From positions 1,863,619 through 1,927,618 of the forward strand of contig JAESIW010000180.1 in NCBI GenBank assembly GCA_016802295.1: 64,000 bases of DNA, in the 5' to 3' direction. This document shows positions 12,907 to 25,591 of this stretch, piece by piece. The notes under the pieces were generated by a model. It ran no database searches. It saw only the letters and a program-made list of their open reading frames with translations, and was not told the DNA's origin. The stretch is from Brachionus rotundiformis (lineage: Eukaryota; Rotifera; Eurotatoria; Ploima; Brachionidae). Both the position numbers and the translations under genes were made by a program. Numbering within the stretch: the first letter of the stretch is position 1; every line of letters starts with the position of its first letter.

Positions 12907-14938
12907 ATGCTTCGACTAGGCCGAAAACTAGTTTCTCCAATTGGTAGATTAGCCACACAATCCAAGTTCCAAATACGAAATAAATCTGATGAAAAAGTAA
13001 GAGGTCATGTGATTGGTATTGATTTGGGTACCACGAACTCTTGTGTAGCTGTGATGGAGGGTGCTACTCCGAGAGTTTTGGAAAATGCAGAAGGTCTCCG
13101 AACAACACCATCTGTGGTTGCGTTTACAAAAGACGGTGAGAGACTTGTTGGTACTCCAGCCAAACGTCAAGCTGTAACCAACCCAGAGAATACATTTTAT
13201 GCTACAAAACGTTTAATTGGTCGTCGCTTTGACGATTCTGAGGTAAAAAAAGAGATGCAGTCTGTGGCTTTTAAGATTGTTAAATCTTCGAATGGTGATG
13301 CTTGGGTTGAATCCATGGGCAAAATGTACTCACCATCGCAAATTGGCGCTTTTGTTTTGACCAAAATGAAAGAAACAGCTGAATCGTATTTGAACACACC
13401 AGTCAAAAATGCAGTAATTACAGTTCCTGCTTATTTTAATGACTCGCAACGTCAAGCTACCAAAGACGCTGGTCAAATTGCCGGCTTGAATGTATTGCGT
13501 GTAATTAATGAACCAACAGCTGCTGCTTTGGCCTATGGCTTAGATAACAAAAAGGATTTAGTAGTAGCTGTTTACGATTTGGGTGGTGGTACTTTTGATA
13601 TTTCCATTCTTGAAATGCAAGCTGGTGTCTTTGAGGTCAGATCTACAAATGGTGACACTTTTTTGGGTGGTGAAGATTTTGACAATGCCATATTGAAACA
13701 TTTGGTTGCTGAATTTAAAAAACAAACAGGCTGTGATGTCAGCAAAGACCCACAAGCCATGCAGAGATTACGTGAGGCAGCAGAGAAAGCCAAATGCGAA
13801 TTATCCTCAAGTCTTCAAACAGACATTAATTTGCCATATTTGACTGTGGATGCTAGTGGTCCAAAACACATGAACTATAAACTAACTAGATCTCAATTGG
13901 AAGCGATTGTTGGTCCTTATATAAAGCGTACTGTTGAGCCGTGCATGAAAGCCATGAAAGATGCCAAAGTTGGTAAGACCGAGATTAATGAAATTCTCTT
14001 GGTTGGTGGTATGACTCGAATGCCAAAAGTACAACAAACTGTACAAGAAGTCTTCGGTAAAGCGGCAAGCAAATCAGTGAATCCAGACGAAGCTGTTGCC
14101 ATGGGAGCAGCTATTCAGGGCGCTGTTTTAGCTGGTAATGTATCAGATGTTTTGTTGCTTGACGTAACACCATTGTCTTTGGGTATTGAAACATTGGGTG
14201 GTGTTTTCACAAAATTGATCAGCCGAAACACCACAATTCCGACAAGAAAAGGACAAATTTTCTCCACAGCCGCTGATGGACAGACTCAGGTACAAATTAG
14301 TGTATTTCAAGGAGAACGTGAAATGGCCAAAGACAATAAAATGTTGGGTCAGTTCACACTAATGGGTATTATGCCGGCTCCAAGAGGTGTTCCCAAGATT
14401 GAGGTCACATTCGACATTGATGCCAATGGTATTGTAAATGTGTCTGCAAAAGACCAGGCTACTGGCAAAGAACAACAAATTGCTATACAATCAAGTGGTG
14501 GTTTGAGCAAGGACGATATTGAGAACATGGTCAAGGAATCCGAAAAATATGCCGAAAAGGATAAAAAACGACGAGAATTGATCGAAGAAATAAACAAAGG
14601 AGAATCAATCTTACACGACACCGAAACAAAAATGGAAGAATTTAAGGATCAATTGCCACAGGAAGAATACGAAAAACTTAAAGATGGTATCGCCAAAATT
14701 AGAGAAAAATTGAACGGAATTGATAGAGAAAATGATACCATTGATTCAATCAAGCCCATGATTGATGAATTCCAAAAAGATTCTCTTAAATTATTCGAAA
14801 TGGCTTACAAAAAAGTAAGAATTGAAAAATAAAAAGCAGAGACAAAATTCAAATATTTTTTTTAAGATGCAATCGTCTCGTGAATCAGGACAGTCATCCG
14901 AGCAACAAGAAGAGAAGAAAGACGAAACAAAACAATAA
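12907..14938 (+). CDS. HSPA9: Mitochondrial Hsp70 (mortalin, HSPA9 family)
   Basis: This is the mitochondrial matrix chaperone that drives protein import and folding. Exons are 12907-14814 and 14867-14938, joined across a 52-bp intron (GTAAGA...ttaag), giving 659 residues. The N-terminal 32 residues are basic and lack acidic residues early on, as in a mitochondrial presequence. The nucleotide-binding domain follows with IDLGTTNSCVAV, the connect motif NEPTAAALAYG, DLGGGTFD and GGMTRMP; the substrate-binding domain begins near DVTPLSLGIETLGG. Exon 2 completes the C-terminus as KKMQSSRESG... ending in KQ, like animal mortalins, and without an ER-retention or EEVD tail. The in-frame TTG at 12865 is not used as the start because it precedes the AG at 12893. 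Without the small intron, translation would stop at 14832 in a non-homologous tail. Confidence 0.97.
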
Positions 14939-15067
14939 ATATCTTCATAAATTTTCTGAGAAACACAACTACCGGATATATTTTTAAAATATTTAGTTAA
15001 AAATAGTCTTTTTTAAATTAATTGTTACTGTTTTGTTAATAATATTGATGAACATGTATTTTTTTCA

Positions 15068-15073
15068 AATAAA
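15068..15073 (+). terminator. Candidate poly(A) signal of the Hsp70 gene
   Basis: AATAAA lies 130 bp after the stop codon of the mitochondrial Hsp70 gene, followed by T-rich sequence. In such AT-rich DNA the hexamer alone is weak evidence. Confidence 0.45.
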
Positions 15074-15775
15074 CCGATTAAGATGATTTTTTTTTTTGAT
15101 TTTTTTTAATCCTAACCTTTAAATCAACAACATTTCAAAATTAGAAAATTTATAAATATATTCCAAAACTTTTTATAAATCCTTCCCTTTTAAAATAAGA
15201 AAAATAATTAAAAAAATAGTATAATTCGTTTTGGTAATTGAATATTTTTAAAATTGTTATAAAATATTAATAAAAAAATTTTATAATATAGTAGTTCAGA
15301 TGAACTAATTAAACCGATAAGTAAATCCCAATTGATTACGAAATAAAATTTTCTATCTTTCATTGACTAATCAACAAAAAATTTTTCATAAAAAATATTC
15401 AATATCTTCAATTACTTATGATGTATAAATGAATATATCTATCTATAAAACCTCAATAATTTCTATTGTTCTTTTAATTATTTGCGTAAATCAAAAATAA
15501 TTTATTGTACTATTTTAATTATTGAATACTCAATTTTTAAATCATCTTTTAATAATTAAATATTAAATTCAGATCAAGCAATCTTTGAGTGTATTTAGTG
15601 ATTAAAATAATTAGTCAACTCTTTGTTGGGTCTATAAAAGTTTTTGATTCTTTTTTTTTGAAACAATCAATGAACTGAGAGTATAACAAAATATTCTGAC
15701 AGAATTAAAAAATCTTTAATTTATTTAATAAACTCATGGTATTAGTAAGAGTGGAAAAATATTGTATTATTTTTA

Positions 15776-16175
15776 TATTTCAAATAAAAAAATAAGAAAT
15801 AATTTATCTTCAAAAAATTGTAGTTTATAGTTTATGGTGCGAATATTCTCTTGTACCATTCTGGGAAAGTGAAGAGAGCGCAAAAGATTATAATCAAGTT
15901 GAAAAAGGTCTGTACTATATGCTTTAAATTGAAGTTGCTTTCCATGCACCTCTTTTACCATTTTCTTTAATAAACAAATCAAGCTTACGGTTGACTAAAT
16001 TAGATTATTAAATGAAGTTTAAATCTGTTCTTGTTTTTCACAATAGACTTGAGTATTTATTAAAAGATCTTCAGTAATAAGTTTAAAGTGAATTATTCCA
16101 TGTAAATTGAGATTGGTGCATTTCATTATGAAAATAGATCCATTTCTCATTGCAATTAAAGTTTTGAAAAAACCG
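15776..16175 (-). mobile_element. Decayed mariner-type transposase fragment
   Basis: Reading the minus strand from high to low coordinates, three blocks match the order of the mariner transposase catalytic domain. Near 16121-16175, CNEKWIYFHNE resembles the family motif (T/C)DEKWI.(Y/F)(D)N. Near 16024-16080, INTQVYCEKQEQ resembles the segment ending in YC.QL. Near 15850-15960, AYSTDLFQLDYNLLRSL resembles the PYSPDLAPSDYHLFRSL block. The blocks are in different frames and separated by stops; the spacing between the first two is shorter than in intact elements. The catalytic HDNARPH region is not legible and no terminal repeats were found. This is an old dead copy. Confidence 0.65.
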
Positions 16176-17522
16176 TTCATCTAGAATTTCAAATGGTTTT
16201 CAAATTTTATTGATTATCATTTTAGTTTTGTTTAATCTAATACAAAATATTATTTCAACCTTTTGAATAGCAAAAAGTTGGACTCATCCTAAACTATGTT
16301 TATTTAAGTATTTGAATAGGGTCACAATAAATTTTTCCAAATTAAAAATTTGTCCGTATGAACAGTCTTTGGGCATTATCGAGATCTCGAAACTTGTTAA
16401 TTGATTCTAATCAGAATATTTTTTATACAAGAAATCATTTTGAATATAAAAAGACTATCTTGGATCTAAAAAGAAAAATAATCATTTTTTTATTACTAAA
16501 ATTTGATTTTATTTAGAAAGCCATAATTTTATAATATATCCAATATAGGCTAGATGGTTCTCTCAATATGTATAAAGACACTGAGATTCAAAACTATACA
16601 CTTTATGCTGCCAAAGTTTTGTCCATGTAGAATTTCTAGTTATTCAGATTTGCTTGGCTCTATTTGGTAATTGTTTGGTGCATATTATCCGCAGAAACAT
16701 GGCGATAATTTCAATTTATAATGTTTGGTTGTGAATTCCTTTAGAACTGATCTTTACAATTAAAATTTTAGTTTGTTTGTCTAAAAACTATCAAATTAAG
16801 AGATTCAAAAATGACAAGAAAATAAGAACAGTCCTTTATAATATTTTAAAAAAACATTAAAATCATTTTCACATTTAAGCACTAATTTTAGATTACCAAT
16901 GAAGGTCTAAACTTTTTAAATATGGAAATTTACCTCCAAAAATTTAAGAATACTTAAAATTAAACGAAATTAAATGTAAAAATTTAAATAAAATCAATAA
17001 AAAATTAAATTTAATTCATTAGATCCAAACAATATATTTATTTTATTTTTCTAAAAGCAACATTACGACTATTTATTTTATTTTTTCTTTTAAGCTACAA
17101 AAATATACTTCAATTTTTAAAAATAAATTTGCATGTTTCATTATTTAATTTATTTTAAAATTATTTTCTTATGAAGCGATTAAAAACTTGAAGACTTGTT
17201 TAAGTTATATCATTTTAACTTAAAAACCATAATTATTTGTTGTATTATATAACTTGAGTAGCAGTTTGAATTTAATTTAAATTTTATTGAATAAAGCTAA
17301 ATTTAGACTATATTTTAGCGATGATTTCATCAGCGCTAGCATAATTTTGTGAAAAACAGTTTCTTTATATAGACCAGAACATGCATATTAAAATTTTTAA
17401 AAATTAAAAAGAGTAATTACCAAAACAAATTACTTAAGCTTTAGCGTTAAACTTGGCGCTTAAGTGGTGTCAACAACAAGACCCATAGTTATCTGGTAAT
17501 TGGCCGGCCAATAATCTGGTAA

Positions 17523-17768
17523 TTTAACGATTTAATAATTCTCAATCTTAGCAAGAGTGTTTTTGATCCTAAAAGCCTAAAACTTTCAGGAGCCTTATCA
17601 TTTTTCAGAAAGTATTCGCATGCATTACCCAGAGCTATTTATGCTCGTAGAACAGACGTGCACATACTTGAGTTAGTTTATAAGATAAATGAAAATGGAT
17701 ACGATGATAAGATATTTCTAATCGAATCAGTATTTGAAAAAAGATTTAGGCATTATTTGAATAGTTAA
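17523..17768 (+). pseudogene. Open coding-like fragment without a start codon
   Basis: After a stop at 17520-17522 the frame is open for 81 codons to TAA at 17766-17768 with a mixed, protein-like composition (for example SFFRKYSHALPRAIYARR and HILELVYKINENGYDDK). No ATG is present. The charge pattern loosely recalls the end of a reverse transcriptase of the retroelement type, but I cannot confirm this. It may be a retroelement remnant, an orphan exon (an AG lies at 17607-17608) or chance. Confidence 0.3.
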
Positions 17769-20700
17769 GAAAACAAATTGAAGTTATCAACATTGCCTGA
17801 ATAAAAACAATATTCTTCACCTAATTATTTGAATTTTTTCAAGTTTTCTCTTGCTCAACTGACCGCATTTAATTTGAATTTAGACCGTAGTCCAATTAAT
17901 ATATTGAACCTTATGAAAATCGGGCATTTGCAATAAATATTCCCAATATGTTTCATTGATAGCCGAAACTTTTTATTTTTAATTTGGTAAAAAAAAAAAG
18001 AAAAATTTATCATTTATCATTTGGTTCTTTTTCTTAAAATCATCGACCTTAGCATGACTAATTAGATTCGAGTGATTTATTTTTTTCTTTTATTAATTTT
18101 TAAGAAATAAATTAATAATTTTTTTCAGAATTAAAAAACTTGCCAAAGGAATGCGCACAAATGAACTTGATTTTAAGCCTCGATAATTAAATATTAAGCA
18201 ATATTAAACAACAAAAATTAAATTGTGTTAATAACGAGTTATGGGCACTCGAGGGCACAAATTTTTTGTTTGTCCTGTTAAAAATAAATTAAAAATTTAG
18301 AATCAACAAAGAAATTTCCTAGTCAAGAGTTCCTAAACACTTTCGAAAAAACCTTAGAATGCGACAAAAGTGTTTATTTTTGTTTTATTTTTAAGCATTG
18401 AGAATAATTAAATAAATTTTTTGTTAACTTTTTGTTTAATTAGAGATATGTTTGATTCATATTTTCAATTTTCTTAGGCATTCATTTTAAATATTTTTAG
18501 GTATTGAATTTTCTTTAGAATATTTTAAAAAATAAACATATATTTTTCTATTTTGTGTAGAATTTTTGTATCCAAATAATTTAAATTATAAATTTTTTTA
18601 ATTTTAATTTAAAAGCTATGTTATTTCGTTGGCAATTTGTTTGATTTTCAATTTAAAAATTTGTTTTATTCTTGGATTAAGAAAATTTAAGAGTAGAAAA
18701 TCTCTAAAATTAATCGAGTCTCGAATTATCCTTTTAATTAAAGGCCTCTTATCTAACAAATTAATAAATTTTTCAATGACACATATTTTAATTAGTTAAT
18801 AAGTAAGTAAATCAAAAATAACTAATTGTTAAATTTTAATTGTTCAGAAGATTTAGAAAAAAAATTAGATTAAATTAATTTCTTATTTAGTTCTCATACC
18901 AAAACCTATGAACCCAAAACAATTAGAAAAATTTACGCTTTTGACTAATTTCAATAATTTAAATTTTTTTCTTAGCCTAATTTAAAAAATAATTATTTAG
19001 AAGCGTCACTGTTTTAGATAACTCAATAAGTTCTTGATTAAAATGATTGTAATAATAAAATTCAATTTAAGCTTAAAAAATATATTTTCCTTATTAAATT
19101 TAGTTAATTTAAAACAATTTTTTTTTTATATTGTAAGATCGAGAGTTGGCCTACAATTAAATGATATTTTTGAAATATACATTTAAAATTTTTTTAAAAT
19201 CACGTCTCAATTAATTTAAATTAGATTTAATTGTTTAACAAGATCCGATATGTTTTGATTTTAGTATCATTTTTTTTAAATTTCATATGTTTATACAAAT
19301 GGTTTGTAATTATATTTCTTTTGTAATCATGGCTGTTTTTTGCAATAGATTAACTCTGATCGATCTCAATTTAAGTAATGATGTTCTAATAATAAGCAAA
19401 AATCTGAATATCTTTAAACTATATCAATCTTTGCTTGTTTTTTTTTGGTTTCTAAATACCAATTTTCTTAATGAAAAGCTCTTATATAATTTTGCTCTTG
19501 AAATTATCTGCTGAGAATTTTTCTCAATATTAATATAATTCTAGGATCTTTATCGATCTCAAATGACATGAACAAATTTATAAGGCTTTGGTTCTATGTT
19601 TACCATAACTTACAATTAGTTTTTAGCATCAAATACTCAATTAGTGTACAAAAAAGCTTGATTATGATGATTTGAAATTTAATAAGTTCGCATTTGATTG
19701 TAAATTATTTGAATTAATACTTTAGATTAGGTTAAATTGAAGCTATTTTTTATTGAAGGTAAAAATATCTAAAATAGTATAAGTTTATTTTAAAATATCA
19801 TCAGATAAACTAATAAAACTGGTAAAAACTGAAATTTTTGTCATTTTTAAGTATTTCATATAGTAATTTTCTTCACTGAATGGTTCAAATCAGCAAGCTA
19901 TCTTAAATTAAATAAGATAAGGCTAGTAATAGTTTTAGGAAATGTAAAACCGATTTTTTATTTTAAATTAGAATCATAAATTTTTTATTTATTTAAGATC
20001 TTTTTTAATAATACAACAAGTATCAGCTTTATTTTTGAAATAAAATCTTATATGTATTCATATAAATCGAGGCTTTCACTTTCAAACTAAAGATAAAAAT
20101 TAAATTTTGTGTAAAATAGCATTAGAAAAAGTAATTTATTTGAAAAAATGTATGACATAAACAAAGTTGATCATTTGAATAATTTTAATCTTTCGTTTAA
20201 AATATATATTGTACATTTTGTTATCTAATATGTAAATGCAAGTTTCTTGAGGTGAAAATTAAATATTTTATAGACTGTAAATCTTTATTAAATTATCAAA
20301 TTTATTCAAATATTTATTTTAAAAATCTTTACTCTTACTATTATAATTCTAACCAAACTGAGCTGTGTCTTTTGCATCCAAGTTTTTTCAAAAAGCGTTT
20401 CCATTAATTTTTTATTTATCGAATAAATTTTCAAGCTTTTTCTTTTTTAAAGAGGTTTTCAAAGATTGTTGATATTAACATTGTTTGGCAAACTTTTTTC
20501 ATCTAAATGTAGAAAATATTTGTCATCAAGAGAAAAAAGCATAACAGATTTGTTTTTTTGGAGTTTTTTTCCATAGATGCTTTAGGTTAACCATTCTAGA
20601 TCAAGATTTTTAGGAAATCTGTTTTTATCATTGATTAGATGGTTGATACTGCACCTTAAACAAAATTTATTAAACAATAGAAAAATATTTAATCGCATTT

Positions 20701-23362
20701 TTTAGATTTATTTTTTCGAGTTTATCAAACAAAATTCTCTAAATCCCAGAGTTTATAAAGTGGTCTAAATCGTTAACTTAATCAAAGTTTTTCTATTTAA
20801 ACAAGAATTTATATGACGTAAAAATTGAAAATAATTGGATTTTTTATGCTTTTTTTCAAACATATTTTCAAAAATTAAGCAAATATTAACTACTTTAAGT
20901 TAAAAAATTATTTACGATCAAAAAGATCTATTATTGTATGGTAAAAATATTTATATAGCCAAAAACTAGATATTAATTTCTAAGTACAATTAAGTTTGAA
21001 CTTCACCTTGGAAAAAAATATTGAATACGGGATTAAATCAAGCTCTTAAACAAATTAAACAAAAAATAATATCTGTTTGACTTTAATATAATCAAGATTT
21101 TTTTTGTGTTAATTTTCTTAAGATATAAAAGATTTTAATCAGAAAAAAATAACAATCAAGTTCAAAAATCATACAAAAATTATGTTCATTCTAGTTCTAA
21201 AAATTTTATTTATTTAAGGAAAAAATTTTAAAAAAATTCCATTAAAATTTAGACGTGAGTTTCAATATTTTTTGCCAAAACAGATCCAAGAATCACTTCT
21301 ATTAAGACATGATATGCTAAAGACTAAAGTATTTAATTTTTATCAAAAGGGCAAATTGTTCGATTTATTTGGCATTTTCAAAAACTAAAGGTCCCAATGA
21401 ACGCATCTAAATTTTATTTATTAATTTAGATTTATGACTATTCAAAGTCAATAGGGTCCCCGTTTCACTATTTGATATAAATAGGATCAAATCACTTGAC
21501 ATGACAATGGTTAGATTTTTAAGTCAAAGCGGTTTAATAAAAGATTATCATGATTTTATTTATTCATTTTAATTTATTTGCCAAATTGACATTTTTTAGC
21601 CCAAACCATACTACATGATAATTTTTTCAGCTAAGTCTGAATCACATGTTTTGCTTCTTGTGTGTGGATTGAGACAAATATTTGTTTGCTCTTAGTCTTA
21701 CGATCAAAGCCTCATCAATTTTAGATGTCATTCGAACAAAATTTTATTTTGTTTGGTTTCAATTATTTAAATATGCGAATTTGGTAAACACAAAATATTG
21801 AACTATATAGAATGTTTATAAAAGAAACATTCTCTTATGGATATTTAAGCGAATTTTTTTCTCTTGGTCTCATAAAAAATTGACCTGTTGAACATTTTTT
21901 TCTAATGGCCCCAGATAAACCCCTTGGAGAAATTCTTTCAGCAAATTACTGTTTTTAATTAAGAAAATCATGCCAATTTTTCTAAATTTTCAAGAGACAT
22001 GATTTAATAAAACAAAAAAATATAATTTACTGGAAAGAATATATTCAGCTATCAAATGAACAAAAATTTCACTGGGCCCCGCTCTTAAAGTTCATTTTAG
22101 AAGTTGGATAAACACAGTTTTAGTTAGTTTCAAAACGATTTATGAATAAATAATTAGAAAATTTTTCATAGCGAATTCAATTCCCTCAGATTAGAAATTT
22201 GATATATCTAATTAAACTTTATTTTTAAAATTTAGTTGTCTTTTAGGAATAATTCTTTTAATTAAGTATAAATAATTTTGTGCAATGGTCATTTGTTGTC
22301 TAATTTTTTTTTCTTTTTTATAATCCAAATCAGAATTTTTACCTATTGTTAAAAAAAACAAATCATTACAAGATTATTCGATTAATTTAACCGGATGGTT
22401 TCTATGCTTGTAAATTAGAAATTTTTTTCCGGTTTATATCTATAAATGATATATTTATCCTTTGTAGATAGTTTGTTTGATTAAGTGTTCAATTTAGTTT
22501 ATTTGTCTTTTAAATCGACTATGTGATCCATTAGTATGATAACCACTTTGTTTTTTTTTTTATAAATTTAAGAGTTGATTTTAGCTTGAGAGAATCACAA
22601 TTTTTTATATCTTAAATGAAGGTGATGTATCTAGAGTATCTAATTTATCTTTTTATTTTTAATTGATTTATAGGAAGATATATTTTAAAAGAAAAAATTA
22701 ATACAAGTTGGTTCATTAGTCTCCAATTTTTCCGAGTATTAATAATTTTATTAATATATTATTTGAGGGAAAAACAAATAAATAAAATTTTGTTAAAATC
22801 AATAAAAATCAGGTTCTGTGGTGAATAACATGTTTAAATAGAGCACGAGTTGCTCTTATCTGATCTGAGAAGAATTATTTTGTTGATCCTAGATTATTTT
22901 ATATAGATAAAAATCCCAGCAATCATTGATACTTGAATTCAAATAAAGCACTTGCAAATCAAGTGATAAGACAGATGATTGATGGGTGAATAGGGCTGTA
23001 ATGTTTGCTTATTAATCTTAGAGGAATCAACACATTTGATTATATCCGATTTGATGTTTGGACATTAAGTAGCGATGGTGGTAGTTGGCGGCCTATAATT
23101 TTTTTTTTTCATTATAAAAAAACTTTTTTTTCGAATATTTTAAACATATTCTGAATAATTTTTATCTATTGAATGAAAGGGATTTTTTAAGTTATTCGAT
23201 TAGTTTTTTTTAGAAAACCAAAACAAAAATTGATTGAAAATTAATGGATTAGTTTTTTTTTAAACAAACAATATCGAGTTATAAATAATAGGCAAAAAAA
23301 TTAGACGAAAGAATCTTATTTAATGCTTAGATAAGCTATTGGGCCTAAACTTTATATTCATT

Positions 23363-24271
23363 ATGAAGACTCAAAGCGCTACAACTAATCAAGTAAATGC
23401 GAGCAAAAAATTAGACGAACTAAACAATTTCCTAATGTCACATATAGATTCAAATGCGACCAAATGTACGCATAACTTGGCAAACTTAAGAGACATACTA
23501 AATGCTGGCCACAAGATAAACAATCCAAAAATAAACCCTCACGAGAGTCTAAATCTTTTGATAGATTTTCTTAGATCCGAACAAAAAGATAACAATAACA
23601 ACCAAATAATTGGACAGCATCAGACAGACACCATAATTAACCGCATAGAGAATGATCTTCAGGAATCTTTGAAAATATTAAAGCAGTATAATGAGAAAAT
23701 TGAACAAGATAGGTCTGATTTGGAAATGGAGTCATTCAGAAAATCAATTAAGTATGAAAAAATACGTGACGAGCAAGAGAATGAAAACAATGAACCATGT
23801 AGATACAATTTTAATCGAAATGATGCAATAAGGAAAAATTTTTTTGCCAAGAGTGAAAATTTAGGAGAAAAGCTAAAAAGACTGAGCCAAATTAATAAAA
23901 CAAATTCTATCTCTGAGGCTTCAAATAGAGTGAATAAAGCTTCGTCACGAGACTTGTCTCGCAAGTCAAGCTCTCCATGCGTGAGACAAATAAACACCCA
24001 GAGACGAAATAGCTTTGATCATACAGCGTTGCTAGAGAACTCGAAGCCTAAAACTTTGACCAAATCGAACACATCCCAGTTCGACAAGATTAATAGCATT
24101 GGCAACGAGTTGCCGATGCATAGTTGTGGTAAAAGGCATTCGGAGTCTGGCTTTTGGAAATATGATGAATTAAATGAGCTCAAGCAAAAATTTATTTCGC
24201 TTTTAAGCGATTCAAATGAACAAGAAACTAAAAGTTATAAACAAGTAAATTATAAAACTTTGTCAATATAG
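23363..24271 (+). CDS. Orphan polar protein, 302 aa
   Basis: The first ATG of the frame is at 23363 (ttatgaag); the 24 nt before it are open but only offer TTG. The protein is Asn/Lys/Ser/Glu-rich. Residues 20-70 and 85-135 look helical (NRIENDLQESLKILKQYNEK is coiled-coil-like). Residues 180-225 contain Arg/Ser-rich stretches (SSRDLSRKSSSP, QRRNSF) that look like basophilic kinase sites. No signal peptide, membrane span or known domain. It ends in TAG just after KQVNYKTLSI. An ACAA|GTAAAT near 24241 is a weak donor, so a further exon cannot be excluded. No family recognised. Confidence 0.65.
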   Translation: MKTQSATTNQVNASKKLDELNNFLMSHIDSNATKCTHNLANLRDILNAGHKINNPKINPHESLNLLIDFLRSEQKDNNNNQIIGQHQTDTIINRIENDLQESLKILKQYNEKIEQDRSDLEMESFRKSIKYEKIRDEQENENNEPCRYNFNRNDAIRKNFFAKSENLGEKLKRLSQINKTNSISEASNRVNKASSRDLSRKSSSPCVRQINTQRRNSFDHTALLENSKPKTLTKSNTSQFDKINSIGNELPMHSCGKRHSESGFWKYDELNELKQKFISLLSDSNEQETKSYKQVNYKTLSI

Positions 24272-25591
24272 AACTTTATACAAAGTTAGATTACGTTTGT
24301 GTTTAAATTAAGTATTTAAAATTTAGCATTTAAAAAAACCCGGTTTTTAAAGTCATTTAAAATTCAATTTTCGCTGAATATTAAATTAAAATAGATAAAT
24401 TTTAATATATTACCTAGGTTATTTACGTACTATTATCAATTATTAAGTTATATTCGAACAATTTTTAGAGTTTCTTTAAAGTTCAGTTTGTTTCTTGGGT
24501 TTTGCTCTGAGAAAATAAAATTAGATTTATAAATTTGGGTTAAATTTGATTAAATTTTTACTTAATAGGGTTTTTATACTTGTTTCCGTAAATTTTAAGT
24601 ATACGAATGAAAAAATATTTAAACTTATTTGTTAGCTTACAAATTGAAGAGAATAAAATACTAGAATAATATTTAAATTTTTTTTCAAGGGTTTCCATAT
24701 TGCCAAATTTCCTAAGCTAGCTGAAAAAAAAACTCTAGAATATATACTGATTATTTATTTTAACTCGTACTGCGTAATATAATTAAACCTTTAACTAGCT
24801 CGTTTTAATACTTGAATTTTATCAAATTTACAATTTCATATACTTTATATATATTCCACATTTAGTTTTTATTTGCTTAAGAAACAAAAATTTAATGCTA
24901 ACAATTTACAAAATTTTATTCTAAATTGTAAAACTCATTTGATAAGAGCTGGTCAAAAAGTTTTATTTATTTTCCATTTTATTTTATAACTGATAAAATC
25001 TATCAATTTTTGACTCAAACAAAATGCATTATCTGATCAAAGTGTTGTTGATAGCCACAAACTTCCAATCCATCATGATTGGTATCAGTCAGAAATTTAC
25101 GTGTGTATGATCTTTACGAGCTTAATATAAAAACCACTGATCAAAAAATTAATTTAGGAAAATATTTTTCCAATACTATTTTCATCATTTTAACAAAAAG
25201 ATAACTGGTTTCTAAATTAGCCTACTAATTTTTTAATATATTCAACTCCTGGTAAATAAAAAATTTTCCGAAAATCTAATAGTTTTATCATATACGTGAT
25301 TTTATATTTAAGCTTAAAAAATATCAAGAATAAGGTATATTTTAAACTATTAGAAAAGCAATTTGAAGCTCTTTATCTAAAGATCTAGAGAAAACAAACA
25401 AATACTAAATATTAGTTTTTGAGGCAGCTTTTTTCTCTTCTTAAATTGGATCAAAAATTTAATTAATAGATTTTTTTCTATTTTGCCAAAAAGCAATCAT
25501 TTGGAAGATAAAAAGAGTATTTTTTTCTATTTAAACTATTTTATTTGAATTTAAGGAAAATCCCGAAGGTTTTTCGAACAAATTCTCACCA
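24272..25591. other. Spacer, no gene seen
   Basis: AT-rich DNA between two plus-strand orphan genes. No reading frame above background and no obvious repeat. Confidence 0.5.

Larger units (their letters stand above)
14939..23362. other. 8.4 kb stretch without an intact gene
   Basis: Apart from the mariner relic at 15776-16175 and the open fragment at 17523-17768, nothing coding was found. The plus-strand open frame at 19287-19514 is rich in Phe, Leu, Ile and Asn and resembles random AT-rich sequence. The rest is low-complexity A/T runs. Confidence 0.5.

Noticed and set aside
14815..14832. Stop codon directly after the long Hsp70 ORF
   Set aside because: Intronic: removing 14815-14866 restores the conserved C-terminus.
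19287..19514. Plus-strand 75-codon hydrophobic frame
   Set aside because: Resembles a membrane protein only because AT-rich codons give Phe, Leu and Ile; no conserved pattern.
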